A stretch of DNA of 52,287 bases from Hyphomicrobiales bacterium (GTDB taxonomy: Bacteria > Pseudomonadota > Alphaproteobacteria > Rhizobiales > Rhizobiaceae), in the NCBI GenBank assembly GCA_900468625.1, contig UBUL01000028.1, forward strand, positions 1 to 52,287. The letters are read 5' to 3'. The position numbers and the translations under genes were made by a program. Below are positions 16,926 to 24,497 of the stretch, one piece after another. Position 1 is the first letter of the stretch. Each line of letters starts with the position of its first letter. Under the pieces are notes generated by a model. The model worked only from the letters and a program-made list of their open reading frames with translations, searched no databases and was not told the origin of the DNA.

Positions 16926-19283
16926 CTATTCCGCGACGACGTAGGTGTAGAGCCGGATTCTGCCGGATGCATCGACTTCGCGATAGAGCCCCTGAATTTC
17001 CACCTCGAAGCCGGGGAAGGTGTTGAAACAGGTTTCGAACATCTTGAGGTAGTCGATCATCGGTTTTGCTCGTTCCGTCAGGCGCTCGCCTGGCACGATG
17101 GTCGCGATACCCGGAGGATAGACTACGAAGGGTGTCGTCGCGATGCGGCCGGCAATGGCGTCGATCGGCAGATATTCCACATCGTTGCGCACCAGGCAGC
17201 GGGCGGCATCGTGCGGCGACATCGCGATCGGCGGCAGGTGTTCAGCGGAAAACTGCTTCGTCTGCAGGGCGCTCACATCGGCTTGCCGGAAGAAATTGTG
17301 CATCTCGGCGCAGAGATCGCGCAGCCGCACGCCCGCATAGCGGCCCGGCCGGCGGCGATAGAATTCCGGAATTGCCTCCTCGAGCAGCGCATTGTCGTCA
17401 TGGAGTTTTTTGAAGGCGACCAAGCCGCTGATCAGCGTGCCGGCCTTGCTGGCTTCGACACCGGGGGTAAGGAGGAACAGCAGCGAATTGAGGTCGTTCT
17501 TTTCCGCAACGATGCGGTTTTCGCGCAGATATTGCGCGACCACGGGCGCCGGTATGCCGTGCTCAGCGTATTGTCCGGTCGCCCGATCGAATCCGGGAGT
17601 GAGCAGGGTGAGCTTGTTCGGGTCGGTCATGGCAAAGCCCGGCTCCATTCCCGAAAAGCCGTGCCATGCCGCACCGGGTGTCAGGTGCCAGAAGGCCGGA
17701 TTGGTGGCGAGCTGGTCGGTGGCGACGCTTTCCCAAGGCACGTCATGCACCGCGCCAGGGCTCGCCACATCCGGGATCGCCACCCGGTCCGGCACGAAAG
17801 GTTCGAAGAACCAGCGGCGCTCCGGGCGATGTTCCTTCTCCTCGAATTCGCGGCGCACGGCGCGGATCTTCTTGCGAAGTTCGATGCCGAGGCGGATCGT
17901 ATCGTCCCAAAGCACCTCGCCCGAGCGGCCCTTCATCATCTGCGCGCCCACGTCGAGCGAGGCAAACAGCGGATAGAAAGGCGAGGTCGAGGCGTGCTGC
18001 ATGAAACTTTCGTTGAAGCGCCGATGCTCCACGCGGCGCTTCTGGCCGGTGATGTGCCGATCCTTCATGTGAATCTGCGAGGCCTGCGAGAAGCTTGCGA
18101 GCTGCTTGTGGGTGGATTGCGTCGCGATGATACCGGGCGCGTCCGGACCAAGATCGGCAAGGCCCATGGCGAAACGCCCGGCATAGAGCGGATGAAATTT
18201 CATGAAGCCCGCCCAGGCCTCGTCGAAGAGGATGTAATCGCACAGATGGCCGATGCGCTTGAGGATCATCTCGGCATTGTGGATGGTGCCGTCATAGGTG
18301 CATTGCTCCACGACGGCGACACGGAACGGGCGTGGCTTCTTGTAGGCTTCCGGATCTTTCACCAGCGGGTGGGTGCGGATGCGCTCGCGCAGCGCGTCCT
18401 CGTCCATTTCAGCGAAATCCATCGGACCGATCAGGCCATAGACGTTGCGTATGGTCGGCAAATAGATCGGAATGCCACCCGAGATCATCAAGGCGCCGTG
18501 ATGGGCGGCCTTGTGATTGTTGCGGTCGAACAGCACGAGATCGCCGTCGGTGACGAGCGCCGAGAGCGCGACCTTGTTGGAGGTGGAGGTGCCGTTCAGG
18601 ACGAAATAGGTCTTTTCGGCGCCGAAGATCTTGGCGGCCTCTTTCTGTGCTGCGAGCGCTGGCCCTTCGTGGGTCAAAAGGTCGCCGAGATCGAGCACGG
18701 AATTGTCGAGGTCGTCGCGGAATACCGCTTCGCCCAGATGCTCCATGAATACGCGGCCGATCGGGCTGCGGCTGTAGAAGATGCCGCCATTGTGCCCAGG
18801 GCAGGTCCAGAGCTGGTTGCCTTCCTCGGCATAATCGACCAGCGCGCCGAAAAACGGCGTCTTCAGCGTCTCGGCATATTGCTTGAGACGGCTGATAAGG
18901 CTCTTGGCGATGAAGGCGGGCGTTTCTTCGGACAGGAAGACATAGCCGTCGATGAAATCGAGCACTTCGACCGGCACATCTTCGAAGCGTTTGCGGCGGA
19001 TCAGAAGGATGATTGGGAATTCGAGGCCACGCCGGCGCATCAGATTGATGAGAGCGGCCGTCTTGCCTTCAAGCCCCTTCTTGCCCCAGTCGACCAGCAT
19101 GCAGCCGATGGCAGCGTCCGTTTGCACGGCGATCTCCGCATCTTCGAGATTACGAGCGCGCACGACCTCGAAACCGGAGCGCTCGATCTCCTCGATAATC
19201 TGGTTGTAGCGGGCGCCCTCCAGATCCTCGCTGTCAAAGGCTGGCGTTGCGAACAGAAAGTTGAAACGTCTGAAATAATCCAT
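16926..19283 (-). CDS. Orn/Lys/Arg decarboxylase (PLP-dependent, fold type I)
   Basis: 785 residues from ATG 19283 (a GTG four codons upstream is an alternative). The N-terminal wing domain (about 1-130) is receiver-like, as in bacterial biodegradative decarboxylases. The PLP core includes CPGHNGGIF, the cofactor-stacking region LNGTSTSNK, DEAWAGF and STHKQ near residue 390, whose Lys forms the Schiff base. The C-terminal domain ends with LYTYVVAE. These enzymes convert ornithine, lysine or arginine to putrescine, cadaverine or agmatine; the sequence alone does not settle the substrate. Length and domain order match the large acid-inducible class. The downstream GNAT gene is close behind. Confidence 0.93.
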   Translation of the reverse strand: MDYFRRFNFLFATPAFDSEDLEGARYNQIIEEIERSGFEVVRARNLEDAEIAVQTDAAIGCMLVDWGKKGLEGKTAALINLMRRRGLEFPIILLIRRKRFEDVPVEVLDFIDGYVFLSEETPAFIAKSLISRLKQYAETLKTPFFGALVDYAEEGNQLWTCPGHNGGIFYSRSPIGRVFMEHLGEAVFRDDLDNSVLDLGDLLTHEGPALAAQKEAAKIFGAEKTYFVLNGTSTSNKVALSALVTDGDLVLFDRNNHKAAHHGALMISGGIPIYLPTIRNVYGLIGPMDFAEMDEDALRERIRTHPLVKDPEAYKKPRPFRVAVVEQCTYDGTIHNAEMILKRIGHLCDYILFDEAWAGFMKFHPLYAGRFAMGLADLGPDAPGIIATQSTHKQLASFSQASQIHMKDRHITGQKRRVEHRRFNESFMQHASTSPFYPLFASLDVGAQMMKGRSGEVLWDDTIRLGIELRKKIRAVRREFEEKEHRPERRWFFEPFVPDRVAIPDVASPGAVHDVPWESVATDQLATNPAFWHLTPGAAWHGFSGMEPGFAMTDPNKLTLLTPGFDRATGQYAEHGIPAPVVAQYLRENRIVAEKNDLNSLLFLLTPGVEASKAGTLISGLVAFKKLHDDNALLEEAIPEFYRRRPGRYAGVRLRDLCAEMHNFFRQADVSALQTKQFSAEHLPPIAMSPHDAARCLVRNDVEYLPIDAIAGRIATTPFVVYPPGIATIVPGERLTERAKPMIDYLKMFETCFNTFPGFEVEIQGLYREVDASGRIRLYTYVVAE

Positions 19284-19537
19284 TTGGGTACCCACTCTTG
19301 ATCAGGCACGACGTGTCGGCGCATTTCATGACATGGATGTGACAAAGTATCCAATGTCCGCAACAGCGTCGATGCCGGCAGCGACATCGGTGAAGAGTGA
19401 CCTCGGTTGTGGTGGCATAGGGCGGCTTGCGCGCATTATCGCGGGAGTTGCGGGCCAGCACATATTTCGGTTCACTCACCGCAGCGCCAGAGGTTGCCGA
19501 GCAGAACTGCGTGCTGCTTCAGGCAAAGTTACTCCGC
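19284..19537. other. Intergenic stretch upstream of the decarboxylase
   Basis: 254 bases between the decarboxylase start and the end of the frameshifted gene on the same strand. It should contain the decarboxylase promoter. No clear consensus was recognised. Confidence 0.4.
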
Positions 19538-20292
19538 CTATGCCCCTCCTTCCGATAGACGGGATACGTCCACGATAATTCTCCTGTGATTGTCGGGATC
19601 GACCAGGACAGGCAGAACGGTTCCCGCCGCAGTGCGCTTCTGGCGGCGTTCGGAACTGCCGAATGACATGCGCGTCACCGCGTTCCAATTCGGGCCGTCA
19701 TCTGGGGCGGCGACCCGGACGGTGATATCCCACGTCCCGCCCGGCGCGCTGTTTGGCGTCACTTCATCGGCGGCCAATACCGTTGCCATGGCCGGCTCTA
19801 GCCCGACCGCCGCGCCGCCGCCGGCAAGCGCGAGTTCCGTTTGCCGGGCGGTGAGACCATTGACCAGTTCCGGCCACATCGTCTCATGCTTTGCCTCGCG
19901 CCAGACGCGCGGAAAGCCAGGATGGTCTGTCTCGCCGACCAGCTGCTCGCCCTGTTTCCCGGAGCGCAATTTCGCGGCGCCCCCTCGGCGGCCTGCCGTC
20001 CCGTCGGAGCTTTTTCCCACTCGATCCTGTAGCGGCTGGGATCGGCAAGATCCACGGTCATCGGAAGCATCATGCCCGGCTGAGGCCATTTCGGCTTGGG
20101 TACATTGCGGCTGCGGAAATGGACCGCGGTCGGTGCTACGCGCTCGGCGATGATTACTCCGTCGATGTCGCATCTTGGAAGGGGCGTTACCTCACCGGCA
20201 ATATCGGGTGACGGCGAACAGGCCACGACCTTCAGGCTACCGCTCACAGGGTTGATGATCCGGATTTGCCTGAGTTTGCCGAATAAGCCCAT
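19538..20292 (-). pseudogene. Hypothetical protein gene with a homopolymer frameshift
   Basis: Two overlapping frames make one protein. From the ATG at 20292 it reads MGLFGKLRQIRIINPVSG and continues through KPKWPQPGMMLPMTVDLADPSRYRIEWEKAPTGRQAAEG. The family-like sequence then continues in another frame as AAKLRSGKQGEQLVGE to the end (RRIIVDVSRLSEGGA, stop at 19538). The switch falls on a C5 run (19980-19984 on the plus strand); one extra base there restores a protein of about 251 residues. An alternative GTG start lies three codons upstream. Function unknown. It may be a real inactivation, a slippage-controlled gene or a sequencing error. Confidence 0.7.
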
Positions 20293-20486
20293 GGCTGCCA
20301 CCTGCTCAATCCACTCCAGTCATGCTTATTTGAATCAAGCCGAAGTTGGCTGATTAACGCCCTCGGATCATTCTAATGATGATCGGACCTTCATCATCCA
20401 TCAAGTCTGCACCTCCTGGACATTATGTGAAACTGCGTAGCGGATGCTGCAGGGAGTGGTTGCCCGTTGACTTCCGCAGTTGATAT

Positions 20487-20502
20487 ACCCAACTTGTTGG
20501 GT
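20487..20502. promoter_or_regulatory. Perfect palindrome before the DUF4160/DUF2442 pair, probable operator
   Basis: ACCCAAC (20487-20493), TT, GTTGGGT (20496-20502) form an exact 7-2-7 inverted repeat 11 bases before the first ATG. Autoregulation through a palindromic promoter site is typical of toxin-antitoxin operons, so this is probably the operator. Confidence 0.6.
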
Positions 20503-20513
20503 TATGATTGTGC

Positions 20514-20741
20514 ATGATCACGGTTCTTCGCCAATATGGGATGCGTTTTGTTATCTATACTGCCGATCATGAGCCGCCTCATGCGCATGTTGTTGGTGAA
20601 GGCGAGGCCCGCATCGACATAGTTAATCTGTCGGTGATCACTCAAGGCGGAATGTCCGACAGGGACGTTCGCCGAGCGGTGGCGATTATAGAAGCAAACC
20701 AGCAATTATTCCTCGATACCTGGAGAAAGTATCATGGTTGA
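20514..20741 (+). CDS. DUF4160 protein, putative toxin-antitoxin partner
   Basis: 75 residues. It starts MITVLRQYGMRFVIYTADHEPPHAHV, carrying the DUF4160 signature (F-Y-D/H-HEPPHAHV) at residues about 13-26. The body (EARIDIVNLSVITQGGMSDRDVRRAVAIIEANQQLFLDTWRKYHG) follows family length. There is no strong ribosome-binding site at the ATG; a TTG lies two codons upstream. It overlaps the DUF2442 gene by 8 bases. DUF4160/DUF2442 pairs are widely predicted to be type II toxin-antitoxin modules; which partner is toxic is not clear from sequence. Confidence 0.9.
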   Translation: MITVLRQYGMRFVIYTADHEPPHAHVVGEGEARIDIVNLSVITQGGMSDRDVRRAVAIIEANQQLFLDTWRKYHG

Positions 20742-21138
20742 GATCACGGATGCAGAGCTTGCCCGCGCAAAGCGCCGATGGGAAGCGGAACGGGCTGAAA
20801 GACCCATCCCTTGCTCCGTCCGCTTTGACGGTTCATCGGAGCGGGTCATTGTCGAATTTAGGAACGGCGCATCCTTTATGTTCCCCGCCCGGTCTCTGGA
20901 AGGGATGCAAGAGGCTACTATCCAGCAGTTGGCTGAGGTGGAGCTTCTCGGGGAAACCGGGTTGCACTGGGAAAGCCTCGATATGGACTATTCGATCGCT
21001 GGCCTTATGAACGGGATATTTGGGACGAAGGCGTTTATGGACATTCAGCGCCGTGGAGGACAATCCCGGTCACCGGCGAAAATTGCCGCGAGCCGTGCGA
21101 ACGGTGCAAAAGGTGGTCGCCCGAAAAAAATCGGATAG
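20734..21138 (+). CDS. DUF2442 protein, putative toxin-antitoxin partner
   Basis: 134 residues. The N-terminal helix (DAELARAKRRWEAERAE) precedes the DUF2442 core (SVRFDGSSERVIVEFRNGASFMFPARSLEGM), then LHWESLDMDYSIAGLMNGIFG. The tail RSPAKIAASRANGAKGGRPKK is a basic AT-hook-like sequence that appears in many DUF2442 proteins and could bind DNA. It starts inside the end of the DUF4160 gene (8-base overlap), so the pair is one operon. By analogy it is the likely DNA-binding antitoxin that acts at the palindrome 20487-20502; this is inference. Confidence 0.9.
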   Translation: MVEITDAELARAKRRWEAERAERPIPCSVRFDGSSERVIVEFRNGASFMFPARSLEGMQEATIQQLAEVELLGETGLHWESLDMDYSIAGLMNGIFGTKAFMDIQRRGGQSRSPAKIAASRANGAKGGRPKKIG

Positions 21139-21217
21139 GCTTCCGAGCGAGGCGATGCCGTTCAAGCCTTGGGGGCAATTGAGCGGACGATCCTGTGCTA
21201 CTCTCGATCATACGGGG

Positions 21218-21242
21218 GGAACCAAGCCCGAAGAAAGCGGTT
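21218..21242 (+). promoter_or_regulatory. Candidate EcfG stress promoter, one mismatch
   Basis: GGAAC (21218-21222), 16 bases, GGTT (21239-21242); consensus is GGAAC-N16/17-CGTT. It is about 86 bases before the ATG of the 95-residue gene. One -10 mismatch makes it a weaker candidate than those at 24237, 25726 and 27304. Confidence 0.4.
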
Positions 21243-21327
21243 CGGAATAAGACCGATCGATCAGCAGGCGTTCCCTGCGCGCGCCGGATGTGGCCCGGTG
21301 TCAGCCTGCCGATGTCAGGAGGAGAAA

Positions 21328-21615
21328 ATGGAAACCTACTACCGATATCGCAAGGATGCGGTGCCGCCGGACTCCATTGTCGTCAAGTTCTATCACTCCG
21401 GCGATCAAATCCGGGGATTCCTTCGCAAGGTGACGCCGCCCGGAGAGGATGACACGGTCTTTCCCGGCGAGGAAATGGAGCCTGTTGATGCCTTTCGGGC
21501 GGCGCGCAACAAAATGGCCGACGAGTACATGCGGCCGATCTATGTTGAACTGTCGGAAGGTGTGGCCTGGGACCCTGATTGGGGTCAACTCGAAGAAGCC
21601 CGCGTCGGCTCCTAG
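21328..21615 (+). CDS. Hypothetical 95-residue protein
   Basis: 95 residues. GGAGGAGA lies immediately before the ATG and decides the start. Sequence METYYRYRKDAVPPDSIVVKF is followed by SGDQIRGFLRKVTPPGEDDTVFPGEEMEPVDAFRAARNKM, then WDPDWGQL. There is no signal peptide; an acidic cytosolic protein is expected. I do not recognise the family, but the composition, ribosome-binding site and candidate stress promoter support a real gene. Its TAG stop shares the CTAG tetranucleotide with the stop of the convergent DUF72 gene. Confidence 0.75.
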   Translation: METYYRYRKDAVPPDSIVVKFYHSGDQIRGFLRKVTPPGEDDTVFPGEEMEPVDAFRAARNKMADEYMRPIYVELSEGVAWDPDWGQLEEARVGS

Positions 21616-22577
21616 CCTGGTTGATGCTGGTGCCCTTGTTCGGATATATCCCGCCTGTGCGGTTTCTTGCGCGGCCGATGAGATAAGGCTTGTTCCTGTT
21701 GGGGCAACCCAAGAAGCTGGCTGAGCCGCCGCGCATCGGCGGGTGCCCGCACCTTCACATCATTGTCGAAATAAACATAGACGTCACGGCCGGTTCGCGA
21801 TCTTTTCGCGGGTTTCAGGACGCGATTGGCGTTGGCGGGCTCGCGTCCATGCGCCCAGTCGTCGATGCGCGTCGCCCACACATCCAGAGCCTTGTCGTCA
21901 TAGCCGCTGACGTAAAGTTGTTCCGAGCCGTGCAGGCGGCAATAGACGAAGTCCGCGGTGACATCCATGAGCAACGGCCATTCGACGCTGTCGGCGCATA
22001 CGATGCCGATCCGATACTCCCGCAGCAGTTCGATGAAATCGGCGTTCGCGAAGCTTTCGTTGCGGATTTCAAAGGCATGGCGGATTGGTCTCGTCTCATC
22101 CGTCTTGAGCCAGTCGCGGCCGTCCAGTCGCGCGTCGTGTCGTCTCGCGAGGCTTGACGCCTCATCCGTGTTCTTTGGCAGCATGACGATGAAGGCGGAA
22201 AACAGCTCCGGTTCGAAGCGCAGACGCGGCGGAAACTGCCAGAGGATTGGTCCGAGTTTGGGTCCCAGGCGCAGCAGGCCCGACGCCATGAAATTGGCAA
22301 GCGGCAATTCGATATCGCGAAGCCTTTGCAGGTGCGTTATGTAGCGGGAGCCCTTGATCGCAAAGACGAAATCATCCGGTGTCTCGTCCCGCCAGCGCGC
22401 GAATGTATCGGGACGCTGCAGGCTGTAGAAGGTACTGTTGATTTCGATGGATGGGAATTGCCTGGAGGCATAGGCGAGTTCCCGTTTCTGCGTCACGTCC
22501 TTGGGATAGAAAACACCGCGCCAGGGCGCGTAGGTCCATCCGGATATGCCGATGCGGATTGTTCCTGTCTTTGCCAT
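21612..22577 (-). CDS. DUF72 family protein
   Basis: 321 residues. It opens GTIRIGISGWTYAPWRGVFYP and continues with FPSIEINSTFYSLQRPDTFARWRDETPDDF, the DUF72 signature (ISGW.Y..W...FYP and EINSTFY). VFAIKGSRYITHLQRL and FRLHGSEQLYVSGYDD-like segments follow in family order; the C-terminal tail is basic. DUF72 proteins have a TIM-barrel-like fold of unknown activity and often appear near stress or DNA-repair genes. The stop overlaps that of the convergent 95-residue gene. Confidence 0.93.
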   Translation of the reverse strand: MAKTGTIRIGISGWTYAPWRGVFYPKDVTQKRELAYASRQFPSIEINSTFYSLQRPDTFARWRDETPDDFVFAIKGSRYITHLQRLRDIELPLANFMASGLLRLGPKLGPILWQFPPRLRFEPELFSAFIVMLPKNTDEASSLARRHDARLDGRDWLKTDETRPIRHAFEIRNESFANADFIELLREYRIGIVCADSVEWPLLMDVTADFVYCRLHGSEQLYVSGYDDKALDVWATRIDDWAHGREPANANRVLKPAKRSRTGRDVYVYFDNDVKVRAPADARRLSQLLGLPQQEQALSHRPRKKPHRRDISEQGHQHQPG

Positions 22578-22585
22578 ATATTCCC

Positions 22586-22610
22586 AACCGGATTCGGATC
22601 GGCTTGTTCC
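22586..22610 (-). promoter_or_regulatory. Candidate EcfG promoter before DUF72, one mismatch
   Basis: On the minus strand GGAAC (22610-22606), 16 bases, GGTT (22589-22586). It ends only 8 bases before the DUF72 ATG, so transcripts would be nearly leaderless. That spacing and the mismatch keep confidence low. Confidence 0.3.
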
Positions 22611-22619
22611 CGCTCGAGG

Positions 22620-22735
22620 TTAGAACCGGATGATTTTAGGTCGGATCGACCGAAATCTGAATCCGCTCCGGAAACAAAGAAGCAGAGCATGATGTTGTCC
22701 GAAAACCGATCACACTTTTCGGCATCATGCTCTAA
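22620..22735. repeat. Two-part rhizobial intergenic palindromic repeat
   Basis: The first part holds an imperfect palindrome, GATTTTAGGTCG-GAT-CGACCGAAATC (22632-22657). The second has AGAGCATGATG (22684-22694) paired with CATCATGCTCT (22723-22733), and an inner CCGAAAA (22699-22705) paired with TTTTCGG (22716-22722). From memory, near-identical elements are dispersed many times between genes in Rhizobium and relatives; only one copy was noticed in this window. It sits between two minus-strand genes and could act as an mRNA-stabilising or terminating structure. Confidence 0.75.
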
Positions 22736-22771
22736 CGGCTGCGGCGAGAAACCGGTGCCGGGTGAATGGCG

Positions 22772-22981
22772 TCAGCTGACATTGATAGAAGGCAGGAATG
22801 ACATGACCTCGTTGCGCTGCCTTGGCGCAAGAATCTCGATTTCCTGCTTCCAGAAGGTTTCGGCTTCGGGCGGATCCGCCTCCCAACTCTGGGTCGACAG
22901 GATATTATCGTCCATTACCAAAAGCCTGTGGCCGCCCAGCCGAAGATATTCGTTTGCGAGTTCCAGGGCACTGTTCATCAT
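22772..22981 (-). CDS. Hypothetical 69-residue protein
   Basis: 69 residues from ATG 22981 (a second ATG follows), preceded by GAGGAG with 7-base spacing. It begins MMNSALELANEYLRLGGHRLLVMDDNI and continues SWEADPPEAETFWKQEIEIL, an acidic mostly helical protein ending FLPSINVS. The frame continues upstream but without family-like content or a ribosome-binding site. Family not recognised. Confidence 0.6.
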   Translation of the reverse strand: MMNSALELANEYLRLGGHRLLVMDDNILSTQSWEADPPEAETFWKQEIEILAPRQRNEVMSFLPSINVS

Positions 22982-23109
22982 GATGATACTCCTCGATTGG
23001 CACGCTCCGCCGGCAATCCGCGATCGGGGTTGTCCAGCGGTATATTGCCGGCAGCGATGTGCGCTCGCCCGGCACGCCGGACGGGGCTCAAGAGCCTTGT
23101 AAGCTTTCT

Positions 23110-23436
23110 TTAATGCTGACAATTCTTCGCCGTCGTGCTGTCGTCCGACTGGCTGTTTTGCGCGCTATTGTCCTGCATTGTATTCTTGCCGGTTTTCATT
23201 GCGTTGCAGTCTTGCGACTGACCACCGGTATTCGGAGTGCCGTTGGTGCCGGTCGAGCCGTTGCTGCTTGCGCCCCCGTTTCCGTTGGAGGTGCCGTTGT
23301 TTTGCGAGCCTGTCGCGGCACCGTTGCCGCTACCCGACCCGCCGGTGCCTGTGCCGCCGGAACCTGACTGCTGGGCCATGGCCGCAGTGGCCATGCCGAT
23401 CGACAAGGCACAGATTGCGATCATCTTGGTCAACAT
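23110..23436 (-). CDS. Exported Gly/Asn/Ser-rich protein
   Basis: 108 residues. The signal peptide MLTKMIAICALSIGMATAAMA is cleaved probably before QQSG (residue 22). Most of the mature protein is low-complexity Gly, Ser, Asn and Thr (GTGTGGSGSGNGAATGS and similar). It has two Cys, one near residue 78 (QDCNAMKTGKN) and one at the C terminus (KNCQH), which could form a disulfide. It is probably periplasmic or secreted. Composition resembles the Gly-rich exported proteins at 8465 and 11339, but the C-terminal parts differ. Function unknown. Confidence 0.75.
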   Translation of the reverse strand: MLTKMIAICALSIGMATAAMAQQSGSGGTGTGGSGSGNGAATGSQNNGTSNGNGGASSNGSTGTNGTPNTGGQSQDCNAMKTGKNTMQDNSAQNSQSDDSTTAKNCQH

Positions 23437-23552
23437 GGGATATTTCCTTTCATCCGTTTGCCGCCTTCAAACTGGACAATCGGGCGGTTGTTTCCGGATT
23501 TTCGGATTTTTATGGTCGCGAAGAATTCCAGGCCGGCACGCGCAAAATGGCC

Positions 23553-23577
23553 GGAACAAGCCCGGCCGGCGGAAGTT
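23553..23577 (+). promoter_or_regulatory. Candidate EcfG promoter before orphan nuoB, one mismatch
   Basis: GGAAC (23553-23557), 16 bases, AGTT (23574-23577), about 30 bases before the ATG at 23607. One -10 mismatch (A for C) from the consensus; the same variant appears before udgX. Confidence 0.4.
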
Positions 23578-23606
23578 AGAAGTAACTTTCCGCGGGAGAT
23601 CGGACC

Positions 23607-24164
23607 ATGTCTTCCTTCAAGGACCGCCCTGTCATCAGCGATTTTCAGCATCCCGGTCAGGCTCCGGGCGGCGATCCCTTCATGGGGACGATCAATAGCG
23701 AGCTCGCCGACAAGGGCTTCCTCGTCACGAGCACGGATGAGCTCGTCAGCTGGGCGCGAACAGGATCATTGATGTGGATGACGTTTGGACTTGCCTGCTG
23801 CGCCATCGAGATGATGCAGATGTCCATGCCACGCTATGACGTAGAGCGTACAGGCGCGGCGCCCAGGGCCAGCCCCCGGCAATCGGATCTCATGATCGTC
23901 GCGGGCACCCTTTGCAACAAGATGGCGCCGGCCCTGCGCAAGGTCTACGACCAGATGCCCGAACCGCGCTATGTCATCTCGATGGGTTCCTGCGCCAACG
24001 GTGGCGGTTATTATCACTATTCCTATTCGGTGGTGCGCGGCTGTGATCGGGTCGTTCCCATCGATATCTATGTGCCTGGCTGCCCGCCGACCGCGGAGGC
24101 CCTGCTTTATGGAATTCTGCTTCTCCAGCGCAAGATTCGCCGCAACGGCACTATCGAGCGATAG
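23607..24164 (+). CDS. Orphan NuoB-like protein (complex I 20-kDa / PSST subunit)
   Basis: 185 residues. All four N2-cluster Cys are present: Cys64-Cys65 (GLACCAIEMM), Cys129 (MGSCANGGGYYHYSYS) and Cys159 (VPGCPPTAEALLYGI). The GAAPRASPRQSDLMIVAGT segment is the family hallmark. In complex I this subunit holds the terminal iron-sulfur cluster N2 next to quinone. Here it stands alone, without nuoA, nuoC or other nuo genes, so it is a paralogue outside the main operon. One family-conserved Phe before GAAPRAS is Thr here. It may replace NuoB under stress or serve another role; this is inference. Confidence 0.92.
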   Translation: MSSFKDRPVISDFQHPGQAPGGDPFMGTINSELADKGFLVTSTDELVSWARTGSLMWMTFGLACCAIEMMQMSMPRYDVERTGAAPRASPRQSDLMIVAGTLCNKMAPALRKVYDQMPEPRYVISMGSCANGGGYYHYSYSVVRGCDRVVPIDIYVPGCPPTAEALLYGILLLQRKIRRNGTIER

Positions 24165-24497
24165 CCGAGATCCCACCGGCACTGTTCCATTCCGGTCTTC
24201 GTGCCGCGACCCTCACATGATAATTTGGATTTTCATGGAACAAGCGCAGGATGCGGCCGTTCCCTTGAAAGATGGAAGGAGCTTGTGAGATCTGAAGGTC
24301 TCCCGAAGCACCTGAAATACCCATCGCAACGCATAGCGAACAGCAAGTTTGCTCACATCAAGATCACCGGTGGCTTTGTCCGACGTCCGAAAGGCGCCGG
24401 GCGTCGTGCCATGTCATTGGTGACAGCCGATGGGACCGGGCGTTGCGAGCCAAAGCCGGGAATGTCGCCTTTACGCCGTTTTCCAAGGAGAAAAGCT
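24165..24497. other. Leader and promoter region of the sigma-factor gene
   Basis: 333 bases. It contains a perfect EcfG promoter (24237-24261) and, after the predicted transcription start near 24268, a long leader of about 230 bases. An in-frame GTG at 24285 with AAGGAG only three bases before it could add about 71 residues, but the GTG at 24498 has the better spacing and family-like start. Confidence 0.5.
24237..24261 (+). promoter_or_regulatory. EcfG (general stress) promoter, exact match
   Basis: GGAAC (24237-24241), 16 bases, CGTT (24258-24261): an exact match to the alphaproteobacterial general-stress consensus. It lies upstream of the ECF sigma-factor gene, suggesting that gene is itself in the stress regulon or autoregulated. 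Confidence 0.75.

Noticed and set aside
16845..19301. Long plus-strand open frame of about 818 codons opposite the decarboxylase
   Set aside because: It is the antisense shadow of a clear PLP decarboxylase; high GC leaves few stops, and the translation has no domain-like pattern.
24285..24497. N-terminal extension of the sigma factor from GTG 24285
   Set aside because: The ribosome-binding site is only three bases from this GTG; the later GTG has optimal spacing and a family-like start. Kept as an alternative in the finding on that gene.
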